Both the position numbers and the translations under genes were made by a program. Shown piece by piece: positions 39,901 to 47,451 of a DNA stretch of 64,000 nt (position 1 is its first letter; every line of letters begins with the position of its first letter). The stretch spans positions 3,474,501 to 3,538,500 of the forward strand of contig CM076955.1 in NCBI GenBank assembly GCA_039566865.1, written 5' to 3'. The notes beneath the pieces are model-generated. The model worked only from the letters and a program-made list of their open reading frames with translations, was not told the DNA's origin and ran no database searches. This DNA comes from Aurelia coerulea (taxonomy: Eukaryota; Cnidaria; Scyphozoa; Semaeostomeae; Ulmaridae).

Positions 39901-41904
39901 ATCTGAAATCGAGGATGGTGTAGAGCATCTCAGTTTAGATAACCGGGTAAGTGAAATTGATGAACTTTGTTGTTGGCCGTCTTTATATTGAGACTTCGAT
40001 ACAAGCACCATATATCGACAGAAGAGAGATATACGTATCTACACATCTACATCGCACATCGGGCATTTTATTTGTTTGGTTCAGAAGCTGAGCAGTAAAT
40101 GTCTTAATTACACCCAAAAGAAAAAGATAATTTAATTGCCTCCCAATTGGATTTTGAACCACACAAATTGAATACCCGAGGCATATGTGTAGATATATCC
40201 TTCTTCTTTCGACATATGCTCATGTTTCCTCTTGAAAACAATTTCTAGAATGCACAACGAGCGAGCTAGCTACCTGGATTAACTTTGTTGTTGGCCGTCT
40301 TTATGTTTTGAGACTTCGAGACAAGCACCGTAAGAGTTATATCTTTCCTTCCTCTCTGTTAAACATCTCCGTTCGAAATCACAATTTTTAATAAGCCCCC
40401 CTCTAGTGGCCATTGTAAGTGCTTTCCAAAAGTTTCCATTTATTCAGCTAAGTTGCCACCCTACCCTAAACTATGGTTATCTTCAAAACTAGTCTACGTC
40501 TCCCTCCCGGGGGGGGGTACTTAGTATATTTGTCCGACGGGGATGTGCCGTTTTTAAGGGTATCGTTTTCACCTATTTTTTCTAGCACAGGGTATCAAAA
40601 TGAGGCAATTTTTCTGAGCAGGTTGTCAAAACATGCCAAAGGGGAATAATCTGCAAGATCGGGTCGTTTTTCGGTCAAATTTCATGTTTTTGAATATACT
40701 TTTCATCAATTTTTTCTAGAACAGGTTATCATTTTGAGCAAAAAATTCTGGAGCAGGGTAAAAAAAAATTTTTTTCGTGGGCACACCCCCGTACAAATTT
40801 AAGTCAAGTACCCCCCCCCCCCGGGGTCTCCCTAAAGAGTTAAGGAAATCACGATTGTCATCCAAAAGTCCTTCAAAACAAACCTGAAATCTTTTATCAA
40901 ATTCAGTAGGAATCCAGCCTCATGATAATAGAAAAAAGAAAAAGCCTAAATGACAGTCCCTAGTGGATACCATCATGTGGTAGCCTCTTTATATACCAAG
41001 TAAGCATATGAAAACAAAATAACTGATATAATTTGATTATGATTTTTGTGATGAGTTAGCATGAGTTACTTTTGTTGACACCTCAATTCAAAGCGATCAG
41101 CGATTGCCGACAAAGGAAATTCCCTCAACCAGTAATTCAATACAAACAAAGCCGCAAAATTTTCTCTGAAACCCAGGTAGCAAGACCGCTTTGTGCATTC
41201 CATAAATTTTTTTGAGGAGTAAACGTTAGTATATGTCGAAAGAAGAAGGATATATCTACATATCTACCTCGGGCATTTAATTTCTTTGGTTTAGAAGCTG
41301 AGCTAAATGTTTTGATTACACTCAAAAGAATAAGATAATTTAATTGCCACCCAATTGGATTTTGAACCACACAAATAAAATGCCCGAGGCAGATATGTAG
41401 ATATATCCTTCTTCTTATATGCTCATGTTTGCTCTTGAAAACGATTTCTGGAATGCACAACGAGCGAGCTAGCTACCTGGGTTTCAGAGAAACTTTTGCG
41501 TCTTTGTTTGTTTTCAATCACTGGTTAAGAAAATTTCCATTGCCTGCGATCACTAATCGCTTTGAATTGAGGTGTCAATCAAAAGCAACTAATGCTATTG
41601 TCTTAACAAAATCTGTCCTTGTTTCATCCAGTAGTTTATTTGGGGTTTAATATTTGTTTTCCTTTTCTCAAAGCCTTTGAAAGATCGGCTTGATGTCTAC
41701 CGTGAGCAGTCAAGTTCTTCACTGAAGAAACCAAATTTAGTCAACTTCCCTCCAAGCTTTCAGCCTATTCCGAGCAAGCCATTATTCTTTGACCTCGCTT
41801 TGAATCACTTGGAGATGCCGAACTTGGAAGAGAGAGTGGAGAAGAAGAAGGTACAGACTGGAGGCATAACAGGATTTGTCAAAGGATGGCTATGGGGAAA
41901 ATAG
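27945..41904 (+). CDS. SRP68: Signal recognition particle subunit SRP68
   Basis: Eleven exons: 27945-28050, 29263-29329, 30242-30355, 31064-31259, 32295-32377, 33891-34083, 35785-36024, 36466-36785, 38554-38686, 39818-39946 and 41674-41904. All junctions are GT-AG with compatible phases, giving 603 residues; the human protein is 627. Recognisable blocks are AQQRHGLRHGDYQRY, AERSWSYAMELK, ANTEPRKKFHM, IYEKLASAF, VEEITPNIRYCAYN and FFDLALNHLEMPNLEE. The N-terminal part is the 7S RNA-binding domain and the C-terminal part binds SRP72. Together they support translocation-coupled targeting of ribosomes to the ER. The N-terminus is acidic (MAAEEDENAMK) and lacks the Gly-rich tract of mammals. The introns hold most of the repeats of the 28-41 kb interval. 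Confidence 0.95.
32422..32443. repeat. (ATGT)n microsatellite
   Basis: About five perfect tetranucleotide units in SRP68 intron 5. Confidence 0.8.
32511..32640. repeat. Dispersed repeat of about 130 bp, copy 2
   Basis: Same order of landmarks as 1074-1205 (ATGTTAAAAACGTAAAG, ACACCCCTAATTA, CATAATGGTCCCC), in the same orientation. It lies in SRP68 intron 5. Confidence 0.55.
33560..33815. mobile_element. GGGGGGTAC-family element, copy without G-rich ends
   Basis: It starts GGAGGATTTGGTATGGGGCG and ends with CAATGACATGTCCCCAGTAC. The interior contains spaced GTACC, AAAATTG and AATTTTTG units like those in the better copy at 46996-47316. It lies in SRP68 intron 5, just before exon 6. Confidence 0.45.
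34127..34277. mobile_element. Short TIR element, CAGTGGCGGAC ends
   Basis: CAGTGGCGGAC at the left and GTCCGCCATTG at the right are inverted. The words CCAAATATTGGGGGG and CCAACATTGGGGGGAT recur inside. The length is 151 bp. It lies in SRP68 intron 6. Confidence 0.55.
34298..34700. mobile_element. Fragment of the 418-976 family, split by a MITE
   Basis: GGCTAAATCTTTAGAAAAG, then TGTAAAATTTAATGACCTATT, continues after the MITE with CTTCAAGGAAACTTTGG and CTATAATTCTACCATTGGAC. This order matches the left half of 418-976. The insertion shows that the host element is older than the MITE. The right boundary is not clear. Confidence 0.5.
34362..34539. mobile_element. 178-bp TA-flanked MITE, copy 2
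   Basis: Same ends (GACCTTTTAGCTATTC and GAATAGCTAAAAGGTC), same length and same TA flanks (34360-34361 and 34540-34541) as the copy at 8453-8630. It is inserted inside the fragment at 34298-34700. Confidence 0.75.
34811..35296. mobile_element. TIR element related to 418-976
   Basis: The left arm GCAACCAC...CATAAGGCTCAAATC...AAAAAGGTCGGTGTAAAATT is mirrored by AATTTTACACCGACCTTTTT, GATTTGAGCCTTATG and GCAACCAC. The arms are about 60 bp and imperfect. The G/C tips of the 418-976 copy are absent. It lies in SRP68 intron 6. Confidence 0.6.
36048..36360. repeat. Tandemly duplicated piece of the TACCGGG family
   Basis: AAGTAGACAGATTTGGTTGG, then TAGTTGACTTGAACATAGATA, occurs once from about 36059 and again from about 36165. 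These are two consecutive copies of the same left-end segment that starts the 10274 element. It lies in SRP68 intron 7. Confidence 0.55.
36843..37202. repeat. Near-perfect inverted repeat, 148-bp arms
   Basis: The left arm (36843-36990) and right arm (37055-37202) are reverse complements along their whole length with few mismatches, separated by a 64-base loop. Arm landmarks are CACAATACCTGGCCTAAATG at the outside and TGGCCTAAGTTTCAA at the loop side. Transcribed within SRP68 intron 8, it would form a long hairpin. It is either a very young foldback element or a local inverted duplication. Confidence 0.85.
37526..37711 (+). mobile_element. tRNA-derived SINE, copy 4, intact with target duplication
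   Basis: The A box TGGCGCAGTGG and a near-perfect B box GGTTCGATCCC are both present. The element ends in CTTCACCTTCAC. A perfect 8-bp direct repeat AGAGCATT flanks it (37518-37525 and 37712-37719). It is the best preserved copy of the family in the window. It lies in SRP68 intron 8, in the gene's orientation. Confidence 0.85.
39086..39390 (-). pseudogene. LINE ORF2 C-terminal remnant
   Basis: The minus-strand translation runs INPMCPKSDVIEDAEHVLL, then SPSFDVQR, a stop, then NLLAGIAVLLRPYVQ and LTLRFIHETGRFD, then the terminal stop. This is the zinc-knuckle end of a non-LTR retrotransposon protein (normally CPxC...AEHxLxxCPxF). Two of the expected cysteines have become serine, and one premature stop is present. 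It lies in SRP68 intron 9, antisense. Confidence 0.75.
39963..40329. repeat. Foldback-family fragment between copies of an SRP68 intron segment
   Basis: The sequence AACTTTGTTGTTGGCCGTCT...GAGACTTCGA...ACAAGCACC, which begins 16 bases after the exon 10 donor (39963-40009), is repeated at 40281-40329. Between the two copies lies a piece of the foldback family (about 40025-40277), with CCCAATTGGATTTTGAACCA and TCTAGAATGCACAACGAGCG. Confidence 0.7.
40508..40826. mobile_element. GGGGGGTAC-family element, copy 2
   Basis: CCGGGGGGGGGTACTT at the left is mirrored by AAGTACCCCCCCCCCCCCGG at the right. Inside, GGGGATGTGCCG faces GGGCACACCCCC. It lies in SRP68 intron 10. Confidence 0.7.
41021..41623. 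mobile_element. Foldback element D
   Basis: The right arm is well preserved and ends AACAAAATCTGTCCTTGTT. The left arm is its complement from about 41055 on, with a decayed tip. The centre is palindromic around AATTGCCACCCAATTGGATT, and matching CGGGCATTTAATTTC / AATAAAATGCCCG boxes lie on either side. It occupies the end of SRP68 intron 10, about 50 bp before exon 11. Confidence 0.65.
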
Positions 41905-43661
41905 GGTGAACGAAAATTAAAGAACATATTTCTCAGTAAGAAGTATCATATTGAAATATGGAAAGTAGAACGATATGAAGAATTTGGGTTAATCTTGTGT
42001 TTCCTTTGCTTTGCCTCATCATTCTCTTTAAACTACCCGGTGACTGGGTGACTCGATAAAATATGAAACCGTTTTAAAAATCGTAAAAAATTGATTTTGT
42101 CAACGATCTTAGAGCTATTTGTTTATTTGTATCAAGAAGCGAATTTAATAGATAATCAATATTGTATTTTTTTAGGAGAGAGACGACAAAATTATGACAT
42201 GAAAAGCCATATATTGAGTATCAGTAGCTAGGCTATTATGTTTTTAGCCAAAAGGCTACGAAAGCAACAGATTTGATCGCTTATGCCTAAGATCAAGATC
42301 CGTGTCTGAAAAGCACTAACAACTTTTACGATATGAATAATTTTACGATACATTGGTTTTAGTGGGGGTAAAATGGGTAAGCTTGGGGGGTAGAATGGGT
42401 AAGGGGAAATGGGTTGTGGGTCAGGCTAGGGGCAATGTGAATATATTTCATGAAATTTATGATTCGCAGATTTTTTCTTGCTACTACATTTGATACAATT
42501 ATTTTTTCTATAGGAAACCGCCTGTAAGAAACTGAGACTCTCAGCTCGCCAAAAAATTAAGAAACTATTGCATGTTTTTCTTTATTCTCACTTGTTTTCT
42601 GTATCATATTACTCGAAAAGTACTAGAATAATGTCTAACATTACATTGGAAAGGCGTCAAAACACCTTGTTTTGAAATGTGCAGGAGGGCACAGATCTGA
42701 CAATTTTAAGAAACTTTCAGTACTGACTCGGATTCCTAGTTTCTTATAAAAATACGTGTAGTTTATAATGTACCTGCTATAAACACTATCCATTTTACAA
42801 CCAGCCTATCCAACTTAACCTTGCAGACCTATGTCAGGAAACGTATCTTTGGCAGGTGTGGAAACTATGTCATAAATCTTGCAGCCAGAAATAAGAAGCA
42901 AATTGAAAAGAGGAAGTTTGATACAGAAGTTGACTTTTAAAACCTCCAAGATGCAAGTTTTCTATCTAATTTTCTATCTAATTCGCTCAACTTGTTGGGA
43001 CAGGGCTGATCCCCACCGTTTGGATGATTTCTCCTGATACTCATTTGTCGAAACGGTCAAATGTTCGCTGTAGCTCCCTTCCTCCAGCGGTTTTAGGGAG
43101 CAGAATTTTAGGACTCGGAATTTTCAAGCTGCGAACAAGGGTACATGTGTGAAAAAAGCCTGGGAACAGGGAGGCAGATTGGTGAACAATTATGACTTTA
43201 GGGAACAAATTGATAAATTTTCTGGCTTTTACTACTGGGAAAAGGGAACCTGCGTAATCTAAGGGCACCAAAGGAAAACTCCAATAAAATTGACAGAAAT
43301 GTTTCGATTTTAGAGATGCTAAGTCTTGGAATGGCCTCTCGGCTGAGTGTAAGCAGACATCCTCCTTCAACAGCTTTAAACAATAACTGGATATAGAACT
43401 TTGCTATTTGAACTTTTATATCTTATTGTAAATATTCATTCAAGATTATAGGGCTTTTAATAGTAGTTTTGAAATTGAATTTTTAGGTTGATAAATCGAG
43501 TTTTTCTGTAGTAGTTTGTTGCGGTGGAAGGCCTCCTTCGCAGTGTTTTGTTTCATCTCTGTCCCAATCCTCAAGTGGAACGGAAAAGAATGGCGGATGG
43601 ATGAAAATATAGCTGCGAAAACCTTTCGACAAACATACAGGGATTTGAACGAATTACAAAG
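41905..43661. other. Intergenic, SRP68 to MOSMO
   Basis: No complete gene was recognised. It contains GGTAAAATGGGTAAGCTTGG words (about 42367-42400) that also end the element at 60069-60508. A diverged copy of the 11280-11640 sequence (AACTGAGACTCTCAGCTCGCC) lies near 42530. An unassigned exon-like segment is listed separately at 42827-42940. Confidence 0.45.
42827..42940 (+). other. Unassigned exon-like open segment
   Basis: A good acceptor (AACCTTGCAG) is followed by 37 sense codons, starting TYVRKRIFGRCGNYVINLAA and ending KFDTEVDF, then TAA. The composition is basic and looks coding, but I do not recognise the protein and find no partner exon nearby. It could be the last exon of an unknown gene, an alternative SRP68 end, or chance. 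Confidence 0.25.
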
Positions 43662-46185
43662 ATGGACAAGCTTGCTGTTGTAACAACATCTCTCTTTATG
43701 GGTGCAGATGCAATGGCTATTATTTCACTACTGAAACCAGAATGGATTGTGACTAACTTCGCTGGTAACCACTTCCTTCGTTGTTTGTGTTTTTGGAAAC
43801 CAACCATTTTGTTTTGTTAGGCCCCCGCCGTTTTGTTGTCTTGCCAAGTAGGCCCAAGTATTTCTGCTTCCAAAATTGCTTCAACACAAACAGACATTCT
43901 CAGAAATGCCAGACTAGACATTAATTTGACAATGAAGTCAAGTGTGCAAGTCAGATATATATAGTAGAAGAGAAGTTTTTCGACAAATGGAAAAAGTGTG
44001 CGAGAGTGAGTTTCAAACTTGTTTGTGACCTCTTGCATTCATGGCAGTTGCTCTACCGGTTACATTTGCTATATAAGCGTGACGGAGATAGCTCAGTTGG
44101 TAGAGAAACTGCCATGTTAGGGGCCGTCCAAAAATCCATTTCGTCACGGATAGCGGAATTTGGCCGTTACGGGGGGAGGGGGTTTATTGACAATCCGTTA
44201 AGCGTGACGGAATGGAACCTAAGAAAAATTTCCACCATATTTTGCAAGGTTTCAACGCAGGATAATGTCACACAGAGAGGGAAAGGGCCTTAGAAGAAAT
44301 CTTCCATTCTCACAGGTAAAGGTTTATATCGATCTCGGTAAGACTGTTAATGAGGAAGATGAACACGAGATTTTGTATGTCCGTTAAGGGAGGGGGGGGG
44401 AGGGGGTATCTGAATTTAGCGTCCAAATTCCGCTATCCGTGACGAAATGGATTTTTGGACGGCCCCTTAAATAAAGACAAGGGGATGCTCCGGAAAAACT
44501 GAGACAAGTCATACTTTTCAAATTTTTCCAAGCTTGATTCGGTTTCGTCCAACCACAGGGCATGCTGGGTTTCTTTCCATCGCGCATGGCCTCCAATGTT
44601 TTAACTTGCATGTTTTTCAGGAGCATCCCCTACCTAACAACAATAATTAGATTTGAAGCGATCTGTAACTGGCTTATAGCCTACATTACAGCATTTGTTA
44701 TGTTATGTTAGGTTACGTGACCACACTGATGCAGCAACTAATACATAGCCATTTTTTGACACCATGCTTTGTAATTTTTTCATTTACAGGAACAACAAAA
44801 TTTGGATTGACCCAATCCTGCATACAGTTCAAAGGACAGAAAGAGATCTGCACCCGACCACATCTACCAAGTGAATGGGCTACAACTTTAGTTTTTATTG
44901 TCATTGGCACAATGCTGATATTTGGTGCTGGTCTTCTCATTATCATGTCAATGTGGAAGGATTATCTGTTGAAAGTATCTCGATGGCTTTCATTTTTTGG
45001 AGGTATTGTCAGAAATGTTTCAATATACTGTTTTGAAAGTAATTAATAATAACAATAATAATATATGAATATTTATACAGGATAAAAACACTTCAGCGAA
45101 TCATCGCTGTTATCAATGTGTGTCCTGTTAAAAATAAACATGAATCAACTGAAAGTCATTAAAAAGTTCCTATTTACAATTTTTTTCAATGAAATAAAAA
45201 GTTGGAAATATTTACAATTGTTCCTTGAGCTTCAAGGAGTAAGGAGTAAAGTGTTCCATTTAACTAAAATAGTCTTTGAGGCTTTTCTTGTATTCAGTAG
45301 CATTTGCAATCTGCAATCTTTCTTATTTTTAGAGGCAGATCATTGTAAATCTTTGCTATAATAATGTAGTAAAACGATTTTCGGGCATATTCAGTCCTGA
45401 TTTTCGACATCATTAAACTGTTATTGGCATTTCTTGTATCTTTTCTATGGCTTTGTATCGTCAAATGATCTTTGAATATGTTACAGATGTATCTTTGCAA
45501 TGCAGTTCCGAATGAGTTTGCAAGCACGAATCTTGCTTGCGTCCATAATACACTATGTGATCCACCGATCCAACCTCAATATTCACTTCCTATCTGCTTG
45601 GATCCACAATCCAATCCATAATCCAATACAATCTGATCCTATCTGATAATTATCTTTAAAATCTAATGTGATCATGAAAAATCAAAATGTTTTAGAATCA
45701 AACAAATTTGACAAAAGAATGTGGAATTATTTCATTTTAAGGAACTCGGAATTTATGCATAGAATAATCAATAGGGAAGATACTTTGCAGCCTGAGTAGA
45801 TTTTTCACAAAAACTAACAACCGAGAGGAGGGGTATGTATGTTCTAGACTCAAGAGTCATTTATGGTCTCCCAGGACTGAATAACCAAATTTCAGAAGGT
45901 ACATAAGGAGGTTAGTAGAGTTTGAGGTTTGTGTTTTTAAATTTATGTACATATGACGACGGTATATTTCTTTTTCCATTCACAGTCATCCTGTTTTGCC
46001 TGTCAGCATTAATCTTCCCGTTTGGATTCGACATCCCTGAGATCGGAGGAGAAGCATACAAATTGCCACCAAACACGGAAGTTGGCATGTCATATTATTT
46101 ATTTTTCACATCTTTGTTTTTCTCCGCAATGGCATGTGCACTTGCAAATTTATATGCTTTGCATTTTAACATTCCCAGAGCTTGA
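43662..46185 (+). CDS. MOSMO: Modulator of Smoothened protein (MOSMO)
   Basis: Three exons, 43662-43764, 44790-45002 and 45986-46185, join in phase to 171 residues; the human protein is 167. Four hydrophobic segments lie near residues 5-24, 66-88, 98-119 and 139-163, with a short extracytoplasmic loop containing two cysteines (SCIQFKGQKEICTRP). Conserved blocks are PSEWATTLVFIV, LFCLSALIFPFGF and GGEAYKLPPNTEVG. In vertebrates MOSMO works with the MEGF8-MGRN1 ubiquitin ligase to lower Smoothened at the cilium and so damp Hedgehog signalling. The same role here is inference. Intron 1 carries a tRNA-like fragment and two TIR elements, and intron 2 a LINE fragment. Confidence 0.92.
44087..44118 (+). 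repeat. tRNA-like 5' half
   Basis: GGAGATAGCTCAGTTGGTAG followed by AG has a good Pol III A box and the start of a tRNA D-arm. The matching 3' half and B box are not found, and a TIR element begins right after it at 44120. It is probably a SINE head or tRNA relic, not a functional tRNA gene. Confidence 0.5.
44120..44466. mobile_element. Harbinger-like MITE with TTA target duplication
   Basis: The ends GGGGCCGTCCAAAAATCCAT and ATGGATTTTTGGACGGCCCC are perfect complements and the symmetry runs on through TTCGTCACGGATAGCGGAATT. TTA flanks both sides (44117-44119 and 44467-44469). The 3-bp TTA duplication and GGG start fit PIF/Harbinger. It lies in MOSMO intron 1. Confidence 0.75.
44481..44630. 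mobile_element. 150-bp TIR element, GGGGATGCTCC ends
   Basis: GGGGATGCTCCGGAAAAAC at the left is mirrored by GTTTTTCAGGAGCATCCCC (with a small gap) at the right. It lies immediately right of the Harbinger-like MITE in MOSMO intron 1. Confidence 0.65.
45290..45530 (-). pseudogene. LINE reverse-transcriptase 3' remnant
   Basis: The minus-strand frame runs FKDHLTIQSHRKDTRNANN, then KIRTEYARKSFYYIIIAKIY, then NDLPLKIRKIADCKCY. It follows the 'TR...P..RT...SF.Y....WN.LP..IR' pattern near the C-terminus of many non-LTR reverse transcriptases, with Tyr-Asn for the usual Trp-Asn. It is a truncated insertion in MOSMO intron 2. Confidence 0.65.
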
Positions 46186-46995
46186 ATGGAACTTGGGGGC
46201 ACTCCTATGAATAGGCTACTGGGGATGTGCCACCGCACTAAAATATACCCTACCATGTTGGGTAGTTTGGTAAACAAATCAATGTTTTCTATGATGTAAG
46301 ATTTTGTGAATAGTATAAAGAACTGTAGATTATGCATTTATCGTAACTGATTGTAGTGCGCTGAAAAATCTGTCTGTTTTTGCGTCTATTTTTCTCCTAG
46401 TACCTTTTATTATAGTTGATATGAATGTGTTTATATAGTGGATATTGTTGCAAAATGTTTCTTCTTTTTCGGCTATTTTCCTTTTTATTCTCTTCTGAAT
46501 GTCAAGTACATTAGTATTCAAATGTTTTGTAAAGAATAGCTTTGGACAAAGTGATGCTTTGAAAAATCACAACAATTTTCTTTTTTACAACTGATCATAT
46601 CATTCCCTTGAAATTGGTGTTTTTAATATAGAAGTAAAACAGTTTTAACCAAATATAAATCAGACCTTGAAGCTTCAAAAAAGTAGTATCATGAGCAAAC
46701 AATTTTAACCTGAAGCATTTTGGAACCTGTCAAAGGTAATTCCAACAAAAAGTTTCGAGTAAAATTTTGTCCAAAACTTCTACTGGGTGCGAAACAAGTT
46801 CGCCATAGAAAGTCGCCCAAAAATGGGTCTAAAGGCGAAATTTTTGAAGTCTTGTTTGTAGGGTATGAAATCATCGTTGGGTGGGTGGGTTCTCAATCAG
46901 GGGCGCACTCAGTCTGGTTTAAACCCTGCCAAGACTTAAGCTGGCCTCACACCGTCAGATTTTGTCGAATTCGATAGATCTGACCGTGTAAGAGG

Positions 46996-47316
46996 CCCGG
47001 GGGGAGGTACTTCACATATTTTGGGTACGGGGACGTGCCATCGGAAGGGTATCGATTTTTGCGATTTTGGTATAAAGAACGGTATCGATTTTCACGATTT
47101 TGGTGTAAGGAACGGTATCGATTTTCACGATTTTGGTTAAAGTATATGATCGGATATACATTTTCGGAAAATTGGTATAAGGTCGGGTGTACCTTTTTGG
47201 AAAATTGGTATAAAGTCGGGTATGCTTTTTCGGAAAATTGGTATAAGGAACGGGTATGTTTTTGAAGCTTCGATGGCACGTCCCCGACCAAAACCTGGTC
47301 AAGTAACCCCCCGGGG
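46996..47316. mobile_element. GGGGGGTAC-family element, copy 3, with internal tandem units
   Basis: CCCGGGGGGAGGTACTT faces AAGTAACCCCCCGGGG, and GGGACGTGCCATCG faces CGATGGCACGTCCCC. Between them about six units of 34 bp alternate, first GGTATCGATTTTCACGATTT and then TTCGGAAAATTGGTATAAGG types. The units are open on the minus strand and give a repetitive peptide (YTNFPKK, YTKIVKID), which I take to be an artefact. It lies about 135 bp upstream of TMEM11. Confidence 0.7.
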
Positions 47317-47451
47317 TAAGAGGGGCTTTATACGACGACATTGAGTTAGTGTTCCTGTTCCTCTCTTCCATTCCCTTGAGTGGCATGGCCTCGAACGAGG
47401 CTATGAATAGTGCATTGTGGGAAAATATGATGTGACTGCCGCCAAAACGCA

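Noticed and set aside
44087..44118. Functional tRNA gene
   Set aside because: Only the 5' half with the A box is present; there is no anticodon arm pairing, T arm or B box.
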